A DNA stretch of 64,000 nucleotides, from contig WRGD01000151.1 in assembly GCA_009787355.1 (NCBI GenBank), forward strand, positions 1 to 64,000, in the 5' to 3' direction. The notes below the pieces were generated by a model. That model saw only the letters and a list, made by a program, of their open reading frames with translations, had not been told where the DNA came from and made no database searches. The position numbers and the translations under genes are program-made. This document shows positions 19,093 through 28,483 of this stretch, one piece after another (positions within the stretch are counted from its first letter, which is position 1; the number at the start of each line of letters is the position of its first letter). Source of the DNA: Defluviitaleaceae bacterium. Its GTDB lineage: Bacteria > Bacillota > Clostridia > Lachnospirales > UBA5962.

Positions 19093-20175
19093 ATGATAGA
19101 ACCAGATACCAAAGAAAATTTGCTAAATGCCTTTTTTAATATGAAAGGAAATAGCAGACCAGACTTACTTCCAAGGATTGAAGAAGAATTAAAAGAATAT
19201 AGGCAAAAAAACGGTTACGATAGACAAATTGAAGATGTTTTGCTTTTGTGTACTGCGTTTAAATTGGAATTAGAATTTAATGATTTTGAAGAAGCTTGTA
19301 AAACTCTATTACCAATAATTGAAAGAGAAGCTAATAACCCAAATGAATTAGATTTAACCGATATTAGAATTATAACATTGACACTTGCTCATGTGCCAAC
19401 TTATGTTCAATCTATTTTGATTGGTAAAAAATTATTAAAAAACCTACAAAAATATACTAGTTATAAAGGATATTTTCGTTTAAAAATGGCTATCCATGCA
19501 AATACCGCTTATAGGATAATAAGAGCAAAATATTTTGATGATGTAGAAAATTCTTATGAAGAATTGAAAAATGAATTTTTGACACATATAGACACAGCAC
19601 TTGCAATATGTAATCGTGAAGATTTTTTTGATGCTGCTAAAGGAGTAAATTTAGCAAGAAAAGGTATTTTCTTAGAAGATATGGAGCTTATAAACAAAGG
19701 TTTAAATCTTACTAAAGAAAAAGGAAATGAACATCAATATAAAATGCTTGTAACTGATGTAGATAAATATAAATCATATATTAAATTTCCTACAACAGAA
19801 GCAAAATTAAAATATATAATTGGTAAAAATATCAAATATCATCGTGAAGCTAGAAATATATCCCTAAGTGATTTAGCAAGGGCAATTGGTGTCAGTTATT
19901 CTTTTTTATTTCGTATAGAAAAGGGCGATAAAGTTGTTAGTATATATCACTTATCTAAATTTTCAGAAATTTTAGGAGTAACAACCGATGCACTTATATA
20001 TGGTGTAGATGAAAGTATACCGTACTCATATAAGAATACACAAGAAATAAACGAATTTAATGCTATGGCAATGAATCTTAATTCTGTAGAATTAGGTTTT
20101 GTAATGGCTACAATTAAAGAATTGGTAAGAATGAGAAAAAAAATAATTAAATTTGAAAGGAGAGAAAAAGAATAA
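19093..20175 (+). CDS. Helical-repeat regulator with C-proximal XRE/HTH_3 domain (RRNPP-like candidate)
   Basis: 360 aa. Residues 1 to about 235 are all-helical and TPR-like in texture. Residues 243-304 are a clear XRE helix-turn-helix (GKNIKYHREARNISLSDLAR.., SYSFLFRIEKGDKVVSIYHL). About 55 residues follow. Known peptide-sensing RRNPP regulators (Rgg, PlcR, PrgX) put the HTH first and the helical repeat after it; here the order is reversed. The start follows GGGGTGAA. The stop codon overlaps the ATG of a 24-codon hydrophobic peptide gene (TAATG), the layout expected of a receptor with its own pheromone. A DNA-binding regulator is well supported; the peptide-sensing role is inference from context. 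Confidence 0.8.
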   Translation: MIEPDTKENLLNAFFNMKGNSRPDLLPRIEEELKEYRQKNGYDRQIEDVLLLCTAFKLELEFNDFEEACKTLLPIIEREANNPNELDLTDIRIITLTLAHVPTYVQSILIGKKLLKNLQKYTSYKGYFRLKMAIHANTAYRIIRAKYFDDVENSYEELKNEFLTHIDTALAICNREDFFDAAKGVNLARKGIFLEDMELINKGLNLTKEKGNEHQYKMLVTDVDKYKSYIKFPTTEAKLKYIIGKNIKYHREARNISLSDLARAIGVSYSFLFRIEKGDKVVSIYHLSKFSEILGVTTDALIYGVDESIPYSYKNTQEINEFNAMAMNLNSVELGFVMATIKELVRMRKKIIKFERREKE

Positions 20176-20249
20176 TGGCATTTCTTGTATATTATATAAT
20201 TGTAGGGTATTCTTTTTTTAAACCTTTTGGAGAATTGTTTGGAGAGTAA
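20175..20249 (+). CDS. Overlapping 24-aa hydrophobic peptide (candidate pheromone precursor)
   Basis: ORF of 25 codons starting MAFLVYYIIVGYSFF and ending FGELFGE. Its ATG overlaps the regulator's stop by one base, and GGAGAG lies 10 nt upstream inside the regulator gene. Size, hydrophobic N-terminus and position downstream of a helical-repeat/HTH protein resemble SHP and Phr-type signalling peptides. It is closed by a strong terminator at 20294, so regulator and peptide make one transcript. There is no cysteine and no lantibiotic leader. A tiny membrane peptide with another role is the main alternative. Confidence 0.55.
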   Translation: MAFLVYYIIVGYSFFKPFGELFGE

Positions 20250-20293
20250 TAAAATTTTATTATATTTAATGACAAATATTTAATGACAAATTT

Positions 20294-20339
20294 AAACCGT
20301 CATTTTGGACTAATATCGTTCAAAATGATGGTTTTTTTT
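20294..20339 (+). terminator. Terminator of the regulator/peptide unit
   Basis: AAACCGTCATTTTG pairs with CAAAATGATGGTT (one G-U) and is followed by eight T. Confidence 0.88.
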
Positions 20340-20457
20340 AATTCAAATAAAACCACACTTTTTTTTAAAAATATTATGATAAAATTCTTTTGTAAAAAGC
20401 AAAAAAGTTTTTTTAATGACAATTTATTTTCAATAAAAAAGAAAAGGAAATAAAGTA

Positions 20458-20703
20458 ATGAAAAACGACGCATATAGCTTAACAAAAGGAAAATTTATAA
20501 AAATTAAAAAATACAAAAATTTTGATTTATATGATTATGTAGTTTCTGGTATATCATTATTTAAAGTATCTTTTACAATAGACCAATTTTTAGAACACTA
20601 CAGGAGCAATTCATCTCTTTTTAGTCTTGACGATTATATAGAAGCTAAATTGAAAAAACTAGATAAAAAAGGAAATGAAAAAACATCTAAAAAAATAATA
20701 TAA
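20458..20703 (+). CDS. Small Lys-rich protein of unknown function (81 aa)
   Basis: The product begins MKNDAYSLTKGKFIKIKKYK and ends KGNEKTSKKII. It is strongly basic, has no signal peptide or membrane helix, and matches nothing I recognise. AAAAGGAAATAAAGTA precedes the ATG. It lies between the regulator/peptide terminator and the 142-aa gene on the same strand, 61 bp from the latter, so they may be co-transcribed. The coding reading rests on the ribosome binding site, the uninterrupted frame and codon use like its neighbours. Confidence 0.5.
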   Translation: MKNDAYSLTKGKFIKIKKYKNFDLYDYVVSGISLFKVSFTIDQFLEHYRSNSSLFSLDDYIEAKLKKLDKKGNEKTSKKII

Positions 20704-20764
20704 GCTAAGCTAAGCATATAAATTTACTACCATAGATTTAATTTAGTTCGAATTATTTTAAAAA

Positions 20765-21193
20765 ATGAATGATTACAAAATGCAAATAATAGATAGCGAA
20801 TATACAGTATCATTTCGCAATCTAAACAATGAAATTTTAGATGTAATAGTAACAGAGGAAGTTTACAATGCTTTATTAAAAATTGAGTATAGACAAGACT
20901 ACTTGGATGATAAATTTTATAGAGCAATAACAATAGATAACATATACGAAATAGGAATGGATTTAGATTTGGAAGATATACAAAAAGCATTATCAAAAGC
21001 TGGTTATGTACTTTCTAAATCTTTTCCCAATGATGTTATAATTATGTATATGCTAGAAAATGAATTACGTGGTGTAAGAGGCAGAAAACGTCTACTTAAT
21101 TTAAATGAACTATTACTCGATTTAAATTTACCTTTACTTATGGCAAGGTCTAAAGAAAAAGAAGTAAGTAATTTTAAAAATCCTATGAGTTAA
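20765..21193 (+). CDS. Unknown 142-aa protein, sigma-like architecture possible
   Basis: Contains VTEEVYNALLKIEYRQDYLD, a pattern also seen near the N-terminus of small sigma-factor-like proteins of Firmicute accessory elements, then an acidic helical part and a Leu-rich end (RLLNLNELLLDLNLPLLMAR). The similarity is weak and I would not assign a function. No good Shine-Dalgarno precedes ATG 20765; ATG 20780 is the next option. Its last codons lie inside the first of two perfect palindromes at 21182-21229, which separate it from the convergent phosphoesterase gene. Confidence 0.55.
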   Translation: MNDYKMQIIDSEYTVSFRNLNNEILDVIVTEEVYNALLKIEYRQDYLDDKFYRAITIDNIYEIGMDLDLEDIQKALSKAGYVLSKSFPNDVIIMYMLENELRGVRGRKRLLNLNELLLDLNLPLLMARSKEKEVSNFKNPMS

Positions 21194-21229
21194 CTCATAG
21201 GAAGGGTCTCCCCCTAGGGGGAGACCCTT
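21182..21229. terminator. Two adjoining perfect palindromes between convergent genes
   Basis: A 20-bp palindrome (21182-21201, CCTATGAGTTAACTCATAGG) is followed without a gap by a 28-bp palindrome (21202-21229, arms AAGGGTCTCCCCCT). The second is over 60% GC in a very AT-rich region. They probably end transcription from both sides, although U-runs are poor. Confidence 0.6.
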
Positions 21230-21236
21230 AGATTAT

Positions 21237-24200
21237 TTACCTTACTTGACCGATATATATTACTTCTACTTGAGCAGTTTCAGGAAACCAAGTAACAATT
21301 GCTCCTAAACTTTCACTTGCAAAGCGTAGAGGTACCATAGTTCTATCTTCTATTATTAAATCTGGAATGAAACTTAAATTTAGTAAACTTACTTTACCAG
21401 TATCTGCATTCCAATTTATATCAATACCTAACATATCAGATAAAGCTCTTAAAGGAATATGTGTAAGATTATTTACTATAATAGGTGCTATATCGCTATT
21501 TATACGATTATTTTGTGCTAAATCTATCATAGTTATATTATTTATAGATAGCATAACCCTATTAAGATTTTCTACATATTCTATATCGTAGCGTCCCAGA
21601 GCTGTTGTTTCTAATCTAAATAAACCATTTTCGTATCTACCTCCTAAAAGATTTCTATATTTATACGTGAATCTATTATAACGAGTATAACTTATATTTT
21701 GCATAGCCACTAATCTATAAGTGTTTATTCCCATAGGTATTTCTATATTTGCAATTATTGTAAAAGGCTTTGTTATTCTTATTGTTTCCCCATTTGAATA
21801 TATGTTTACTTCAAAGCTGAGTATATAATCACTTTCTATAATTTTTATTTCTATTTCGAAATTTTCGTTATAGACTTGTAGAAGATATTCTATATATTCA
21901 CTTGAGATAATTACTATTATATTTTCATGTTGTAGCTCTATTCGATTTTCTAAAGAAATAAGATTTCTTATTTCTTCTCCTGTTAGTATTAGTGATTCAG
22001 GATATTCTGTTTGTTCTTGTTCTGTTTGAACTACTTGTGTATTTTGTGTTGCTTGTGGTAAAGATGGTGTTACTGGTATTTGTGGTGTTGAAGTTGGCGG
22101 GTTCGTTGTAACGGGGGGTATAACAATAGGAACTTCTGGTTCTATAGGTTCTATAACTTCAGGAACTTCTGGATTTATAGGTTCTATAACTTCAGGAACT
22201 TCTGGTTCTACAGGTTCTATAACTTCAGGAATTTCTGGTTCTACAGGTTCTATAACTTCAGGAACTTCTGGATTTATAGGTTCTATAACTTCAGGAACTT
22301 CTGGTTCTACAGGTTCTATAACTTCAGGAACTTCTGGCTCTATAGGTTCTATAACTTCAGGAACTTCTGGCTCTATAGGTTCTATAACTTCAGGAATTTC
22401 TGGCTCTATTGGCTTATTTATAGTTATATCTGTGCTATTTGCTATTATCCACACTTCAAAATTTCCAGTATAATTATTACCACGCCAATGCACAGCTGCA
22501 CGTGAAATATTTAAATAATCTCCTGAGTTAGCTATACCATTCAAATTGAACCTTAAATGCACATTTGAATTTTCTATACCTAAAATATTGTTATTGAGTC
22601 CAACTGTAGCATTTGTACTTGCAAGTAATACATTTTCAAAGCTAACGTACATACCTTGCATACCAGTATTTCTTAGCTGCAATACGTCTGTAATAGGCAT
22701 AGGTAGAATAGGATTAGGCTGATTTTCTAATACATTTATAGTTTGTACTGTAAACTGTGGTTGTATAGAATGTGTTGTCCAAGTAGTTCGGAAACCTGTA
22801 ACTTCTACCCATTGTCCTACAAATTGTGCTAAATCACCACTTCGCACATTATCTGTAGCAAAAAGCATAATAGCAGAATTTAGCTCCTGAGAATCTTGTA
22901 AGAAAACACGATTTGTAAGATTTCCAGCTTGAACATTCGTTACATATCCACGAAGTTTTATAATATCATCTGAAGCAGGTCTTGAATTTGCTTCGCTAAT
23001 TGTTAGTAGCTCTATATTTGGAGGAATTACTTCTGGTGTATGCCTTCTTATTGCTGTAGTATCATTTGGCAGTAATCTTAATTGTATTTCATTTCTAGCA
23101 TTCCACCAGTGTACAACTGCACGGTCTATATATACCCAGTCTCCAGACTGTAAACCAAAATCGCTTATATTTGTCGCATTTATTATGGCACTATTAGTAT
23201 TAAATCTTGGTGGTCCCAATGGATTATTTCCATTCATTGCTCCACTACCTTGTTCTGACCAAGATTCTGCACGTATTGGTGTATTTCCAGGTCCTGTTGT
23301 AGTTAAACTATATATTTGTACAGGTTCATTTATAGACACAATCATGGAACTAAATGGACGAGAAGTACCGTTTAAAACTACCAAATCTGATAAATTATTT
23401 ACAACTACTGGACTTGGTAATGAAACATTTTCTTCTATAATTCTTACACTACCATCAATTCCGGTATTTATATTGTCGACACCATTAAAACCATTTGCAA
23501 GATTTGTTGGCAATTGTCTAACACCTGTAACTTCTACATAATGTCCTATAAAATTATTTGCAGATGGATTAGCTGCAGTATTTGTAGCTGTAAGCATAAC
23601 TAAAATACCATCGGTATTAGTTTCACCTGTAGCATCTTGTAAGAAAAAAGAGTTGTTATTTGTAGCATTTGTAGAATAAACGGCTGTAGCAATACCACGA
23701 ACTGTTACCGTTTCTCCTATGTTTGTTGCTCTTGCTTCGCTAACACTTATATAATTGTTCATTGTTTCAGCGTTTTCAAAATGTGCAACTATATGAGTAT
23801 TTTCTCTTATAACAAAACCAAAATTTACCTCTGTAGACACAGGATTTTCACGTTCTGTGTCTGTATGATTAAACCAGCCAACAAATTCATATCCTTGTTG
23901 TGGTGTAGCATTTACTGTAACCCATTGCGGTATTATATTTGTATTTCGGGTTCTGTCGTTTGGAGCAAATGGTGAGCTTATGGCTGCCGTTCCTCCATTT
24001 GTACTCGAAACTCTAAGCTCTGCTTGCCACACATTGTTTGGAGTTATTTGCCTATATTCTGTACTTGCTAATAATGCTGTACGTATCATAGATACTCCAA
24101 GTTCTTCCCAATCTACAGAAGCTGTAGACATTTCTAAAAGTTCTGTCCAAGAAATAGAAGGCATACCATTTTGCATTACAACACGTGGACCATTTGGGTC

Positions 24201-27200
24201 TAATACCTGCATACCTAACTGGTTTCCTCTTTGATTTCCGGGTAATGGATAATTATCTCCACCTACTTCTCCTATACCACCAAATATAAAATTATTAGCA
24301 ATTACATTGAATACTTGACTACGGTCAGCTCTTATTCTTTCATTAGTATCTGTTACGTACCAATTACCGTCGTAATGATATAATCCTGCTCTTACTTGAT
24401 GTCCTGTAAGCCCTGAAATATTTATAAGAGATAGTAAATCTACACCATGCATTCTAAATATCAATATATTATTATCAAACGGCATTGTACTCAATAATTC
24501 TGCCATATTTGTATTTTGATTTGCCGAACGTGGCCAAAATCCAGTATTACGCCAGCCACCTCCGTTGGATATAGCTACAAAACTTTCATTTTGGTATCCA
24601 TTTACTTCTGCCCAGCGAGTTACATAGTCTAAAACCAGCCTAGAAGACCAAACATCACGTTCTGCACGGTTACTAAAATATATACCATGTGGGCCACGTG
24701 GACCTCTTAGTTCTGTATAAGTTTGGTTTATATACGGCATAATTAAATTTGTAACATTGTCGTAGTGATGTTCTACACCAAAAACTACAGCAGCATTACG
24801 TGTAAAATTTTCTATAGCTCCAACTTCTGAAAGCCAGCTATCTACTCGAGTTAAATCACCATTTTCATCAAAGATAAGGCTAAAACGACCCAATGCACGA
24901 CCGTGATGTTGTGCCTCTATTATAGGTGTATCAGCCACATTTCTATGCACTCTAACATGGACATGACCACCTACTATACCATCAAAATCTAAATTTTGAG
25001 CAATATATGTCATAGATGCACTATTACCACCCATATGTGTTACACCTATAACAGCACCTACACCTCGTTCTTCTCTTAAATAGCTTATGAGGTTTTGCAT
25101 TGCTACCGTATATTCTCTTGGATTATTTGGTGCAGGAGTTCTTGCTTCAAAACCAAGTGTACCCCAACCGCTTACAACACTTTGCATATTTGAAGTCATA
25201 AGTCCTACTAATGCAACTGTTATATCGTGGTCTGGAAAAGATACAATGTCGTAAGGTCTTACAAAGTCTGGGCGTTCCCCCGGTACATTTGGAGCATTGA
25301 AAAGGTCGGCTGCAAGGAGTGTTACTCGTGGGTCGTTTCCAAAATCTCTTGCTCTTTGTGGTCCAAAACTAAACTCGTGGTTACCAAGTGCTGTGTGTAT
25401 ACCGCTTTCTCTTTGTGCTGGGCTATTTTCTGCCAAATATCCCATAAGTGCAAGGCTGGGATTTCCCTGTGTTAAAGTAGATACAGCATATCCATGAAAT
25501 TCATCCCCACCTGTAACAACTATAACATTGTTTGGATTTGGATTTTGATAACGTTGATATTGAATGAACGCAGCTAAACGTGCAGCACCTGGATTTTCTG
25601 GAACTGGTTCACCTGTTTCTACATGACCATGAAAATCGTTAAACATAAGTACATCTATACGCTGTGCACTGTCAAAACTACCATCATCTATTAATGGTCT
25701 TGTAGAACGTATTCGTATATCTCTCATGTGATTACGTGCTGTGGCAGATATTTCACCGCCACCAACGGCTATTTGACTTGTTTTTCTCCATCTTACGTAT
25801 ACTACTTCTTGGTCGTTTGCAAGTTCTGGTAATTGTCTAACAATATTGTTATTCCAAAACCCTGTAAGAGTTATAGGTAGCCCAACTGGTAAATAGTTTA
25901 TACCATCTAAAGACATTTCGAATTGCCAATCACGTGGACCATTATTATTAGCTCCAGTACCTGCGGGATCGGACCTGAAATTAAATTCTACTTCTATAGC
26001 AGCTCTACCAAGTGTCGAAAAAGATGTAGTCCAATATGCAGGTTGTGTTAAATTATTTAGACCACCCATAGCAGTACTAGCTGCATTTATAATTGTAGGA
26101 GCTCCAGAATTCCAGTTGAACATGCGTGGTACACCACCGACTAAAAAACGTATGGGCTCTGCATTTCCATATGTTACCGGCAAATATGGGACTCGTACAG
26201 CTGCTAACTGTGCTGCCGTTGCATTATTTGTTCTACCACCCGCTTGCCAATGAAAATATGCTTCTAGCCCAAAGGAAGGGTCTGGATTTGGAGGGGTTCC
26301 AGCATACTGCATAAACCTAGCTATATATCCCGGCATTACAAAATCTGCAGGCATTACTCTAATATTTATAGTAGTTGTTTGTGGTATATTAGATATATTT
26401 AAAATATTGTTCGGTAGCTCTGTTACATTACCGATTATAGTTATATCTTGTATACCAGTATATTCTGGGTCGAAATCCGAACCCTCTATATCCCATTCTA
26501 CATATGCACGTGGTGTACGAACAACAAGTCCGTAGCTATACGGTGCTGCGGCAGCATTTGGTGGTCTTACTTGTCTTGTATCTCCATCTACATTGTTAAA
26601 TAAATTTGTCTCTATTCCAACCGTTTCTGGTAAATCTTCAAAAATGTCTGTAACAGTCGTTATTATTTCTTCTGGGATTGTAATACGTTGAAAAATTTGA
26701 TAGCCCATTTGTGGTAAACTAGTAACAGAAGATGGTACAGAACCATTTTGGGAACGAACTATTGTATAAATATCAACAAGTGTACGACTATAGTCATTGT
26801 TTATTTGATATGTGCGAACGCTAAAAGTATCATCTGTTACATCTACAACACTAAAATTTCTAAGAAAATTTTGGTTGTATACAGATATTTCACGTCGTGG
26901 CATAGCTGCAACATTGTAAAAACCAGAACCAGACATAGAATTAAAATCTATATGAACAATACCAATAGGGTCTAATACGGCATTTGTAGGTTCTTCACCA
27001 TACATTATGTTTGCATTACTATCTAACCATCTTTGTGATAGAACAGTATTTGTACCCTGCATATGATGCGTGCGACTATAACTATGTGCATGACCGTTTA
27101 AAATAATATCAAATCCGAGTCTTTCAAAATGTGGTACAACATTATTTATAAGCTGTTGTTTTTCTGGAATACCCGGCATACGGTATACAGAATATGCAGG

Positions 27201-28310
27201 GTGGTGCCATAAAGCAACAAACCACTTTGCATCACTGTTTTGGCTAACTGCATTTTCTAAAAAATCAAGTCTTGCACCACTCATAGTACGTGGTGTTCCA
27301 TTACTTCCATTACTATCGTATATATAAAAGAAAACGTCCCCCCAACGTACCCAATAATCGAATTGAGTATATAGAGAATCTGAATGTCTAAAAATATTTG
27401 AAAATCTGCCAGATATTTGACCAGGAGTATTTGAAGCGGGTAGATTATAGTGCATATTCCACAAACGAGTATTCGCATTATTATTTAAATATGGTTGTGG
27501 CTGTGTCCAACCGTCGTGATTTCCAACTATAGGTAATAAAGGAATATTTGAAAAAACTGATGGTGAAAACATACGGTCATGCCTATATTGAGAAATATGG
27601 ACATGTTGATTTATATTACTATTGTTTACAGCCGATGTTTGTACTTGGTCTCCCATACTTAAAATAAAATCGGCATGAGGTACAGAATTTACAGCCAAGT
27701 TCAAAGCACTTTGCCATCTCATACCATCTATTGTAGCTTCTACAGTTCCTGTAGCATCTAGACCATCTCCTGTACCTATTTGTGGGTCTCCAGCTATTAT
27801 AAAACTGAAGTTATTACGTCCACCAGTACGAAAAGTATTTATATTTGATGTAAAACCATTTGCTAATATTTGATATGTGTAAGTAGTATCTGGTGTTAAA
27901 TCATATACTGCTACTTGGTGTACAAAATAAACAAATCCTTCACGTGTAGGAATTAAATTGTTTGTAACACCCATAGCTCCAATGCCTGCGTGTGCTAATA
28001 ATTCTCTCCCAGTAGATGTAATATTTCTTACTTCTCCATTTGGAGCTGTAATATTAAGCTGCATATTTTCATGACCACTATGCCATGTAAAACGCATTTC
28101 GGATACTACTGCTCCAGGAGTCATATTAAAATTACGCAAATTACTCCCCATGGTAGATAAAGTAGATATTGACTCTACAATTGTATTTACATTAGGTAAA
28201 TATGTATTTGTATTTGCAAGTAAAACAACATTTTGTGGGACTAAAAAAACTGTAGAAATAGTTAACGATAAAGCTCTTTTTATCCGTAATAATACTTTTT
28301 TTGTAAACAT
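21237..28310 (-). CDS. 2357-aa secreted double phosphoesterase (PAP-like + 5'-nucleotidase-like)
   Basis: Signal peptide at residues 1-35. Next come a purple-acid-phosphatase-type Fn3 and metallophosphatase domain (about 50-480; AGDPQIG, SMGDQV, VGNHDGW, LWHHPAYS, NGHAHSYSR), beta-rich linkers, and a second UshA-type calcineurin domain from about 885 (NDFHGHVE, GGDEFHG, LGNHEFSFG, THMGG, GGHVHV) with its 5'-nucleotidase C-terminal domain (SNGGGWR). Then follow a Listeria-Bacteroides-type repeat (about 1450), two OB-fold-like modules (about 1515-1700 and 1767-1955), nine 11-residue PEVPEVIEP repeats (1969-2067) and a copper-amine-oxidase-N/stalk-type pair at the end (THIPLRALSDMLGI, RTMVPLRFASESLGA). 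Metal-binding motifs of both phosphatases look intact. Probably scavenges phosphate from nucleotides and phosphoesters at the cell surface. Confidence 0.85.
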   Translation of the reverse strand: MFTKKVLLRIKRALSLTISTVFLVPQNVVLLANTNTYLPNVNTIVESISTLSTMGSNLRNFNMTPGAVVSEMRFTWHSGHENMQLNITAPNGEVRNITSTGRELLAHAGIGAMGVTNNLIPTREGFVYFVHQVAVYDLTPDTTYTYQILANGFTSNINTFRTGGRNNFSFIIAGDPQIGTGDGLDATGTVEATIDGMRWQSALNLAVNSVPHADFILSMGDQVQTSAVNNSNINQHVHISQYRHDRMFSPSVFSNIPLLPIVGNHDGWTQPQPYLNNNANTRLWNMHYNLPASNTPGQISGRFSNIFRHSDSLYTQFDYWVRWGDVFFYIYDSNGSNGTPRTMSGARLDFLENAVSQNSDAKWFVALWHHPAYSVYRMPGIPEKQQLINNVVPHFERLGFDIILNGHAHSYSRTHHMQGTNTVLSQRWLDSNANIMYGEEPTNAVLDPIGIVHIDFNSMSGSGFYNVAAMPRREISVYNQNFLRNFSVVDVTDDTFSVRTYQINNDYSRTLVDIYTIVRSQNGSVPSSVTSLPQMGYQIFQRITIPEEIITTVTDIFEDLPETVGIETNLFNNVDGDTRQVRPPNAAAAPYSYGLVVRTPRAYVEWDIEGSDFDPEYTGIQDITIIGNVTELPNNILNISNIPQTTTINIRVMPADFVMPGYIARFMQYAGTPPNPDPSFGLEAYFHWQAGGRTNNATAAQLAAVRVPYLPVTYGNAEPIRFLVGGVPRMFNWNSGAPTIINAASTAMGGLNNLTQPAYWTTSFSTLGRAAIEVEFNFRSDPAGTGANNNGPRDWQFEMSLDGINYLPVGLPITLTGFWNNNIVRQLPELANDQEVVYVRWRKTSQIAVGGGEISATARNHMRDIRIRSTRPLIDDGSFDSAQRIDVLMFNDFHGHVETGEPVPENPGAARLAAFIQYQRYQNPNPNNVIVVTGGDEFHGYAVSTLTQGNPSLALMGYLAENSPAQRESGIHTALGNHEFSFGPQRARDFGNDPRVTLLAADLFNAPNVPGERPDFVRPYDIVSFPDHDITVALVGLMTSNMQSVVSGWGTLGFEARTPAPNNPREYTVAMQNLISYLREERGVGAVIGVTHMGGNSASMTYIAQNLDFDGIVGGHVHVRVHRNVADTPIIEAQHHGRALGRFSLIFDENGDLTRVDSWLSEVGAIENFTRNAAVVFGVEHHYDNVTNLIMPYINQTYTELRGPRGPHGIYFSNRAERDVWSSRLVLDYVTRWAEVNGYQNESFVAISNGGGWRNTGFWPRSANQNTNMAELLSTMPFDNNILIFRMHGVDLLSLINISGLTGHQVRAGLYHYDGNWYVTDTNERIRADRSQVFNVIANNFIFGGIGEVGGDNYPLPGNQRGNQLGMQVLDPNGPRVVMQNGMPSISWTELLEMSTASVDWEELGVSMIRTALLASTEYRQITPNNVWQAELRVSSTNGGTAAISSPFAPNDRTRNTNIIPQWVTVNATPQQGYEFVGWFNHTDTERENPVSTEVNFGFVIRENTHIVAHFENAETMNNYISVSEARATNIGETVTVRGIATAVYSTNATNNNSFFLQDATGETNTDGILVMLTATNTAANPSANNFIGHYVEVTGVRQLPTNLANGFNGVDNINTGIDGSVRIIEENVSLPSPVVVNNLSDLVVLNGTSRPFSSMIVSINEPVQIYSLTTTGPGNTPIRAESWSEQGSGAMNGNNPLGPPRFNTNSAIINATNISDFGLQSGDWVYIDRAVVHWWNARNEIQLRLLPNDTTAIRRHTPEVIPPNIELLTISEANSRPASDDIIKLRGYVTNVQAGNLTNRVFLQDSQELNSAIMLFATDNVRSGDLAQFVGQWVEVTGFRTTWTTHSIQPQFTVQTINVLENQPNPILPMPITDVLQLRNTGMQGMYVSFENVLLASTNATVGLNNNILGIENSNVHLRFNLNGIANSGDYLNISRAAVHWRGNNYTGNFEVWIIANSTDITINKPIEPEIPEVIEPIEPEVPEVIEPIEPEVPEVIEPVEPEVPEVIEPINPEVPEVIEPVEPEIPEVIEPVEPEVPEVIEPINPEVPEVIEPIEPEVPIVIPPVTTNPPTSTPQIPVTPSLPQATQNTQVVQTEQEQTEYPESLILTGEEIRNLISLENRIELQHENIIVIISSEYIEYLLQVYNENFEIEIKIIESDYILSFEVNIYSNGETIRITKPFTIIANIEIPMGINTYRLVAMQNISYTRYNRFTYKYRNLLGGRYENGLFRLETTALGRYDIEYVENLNRVMLSINNITMIDLAQNNRINSDIAPIIVNNLTHIPLRALSDMLGIDINWNADTGKVSLLNLSFIPDLIIEDRTMVPLRFASESLGAIVTWFPETAQVEVIYIGQVR
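22110..22406 (-). repeat. 33-bp coding tandem repeat, nine units
   Basis: Nine in-frame 33-bp units encode (E/N)PE(V/I)PEVIEP(I/V), a stiff acidic Pro-rich spacer between the OB-like modules and the C-terminal stalk-type domain. Unit number could vary by recombination. Not a CRISPR: there are no spacers. Confidence 0.95.
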
Positions 28311-28361
28311 TTAAAAACCTCTTCTTTTATTTTGTTAGTAATGCATAAAATACAATGATTT

Positions 28362-28390
28362 ATTGTATCATAATAACACATTATGTGCAA
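28362..28390 (-). promoter_or_regulatory. Promoter of the double phosphoesterase, with inverted repeat
   Basis: TTGCAC (28390-28385), 17 bp, TACAAT (28367-28362) on the minus strand. ATACAAT and ATTGTAT half-sites (28350-28368) with a 5-bp gap overlap the -10, so a repressor may bind here. The same half-sites, 2 bp apart, cover the lanKC promoter. Confidence 0.65.
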
Positions 28391-28442
28391 ACATATGTTA
28401 AGTTAATGTTAATTTTTTGAATATTTTTAGTGAAATACAATA

Positions 28443-28480
28443 AAAACAGCTTGCAAGTTTTAAAACTTGCAAGCTGTTTT
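28443..28480 (-). terminator. Terminator of the ribosomal superoperon
   Basis: A perfect 38-bp palindrome (arm AAAACAGCTTGCAAGTTTT) directly after the rplQ stop, ending in TTTTTATTG on the minus strand. Confidence 0.9.
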
Positions 28481-28483
28481 GTA

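Noticed and set aside
22110-22406. Regular 33-bp repeats that look like a CRISPR array
   Set aside because: The repeats are contiguous, in frame and encode PEVPEVIEP units; there are no spacers.
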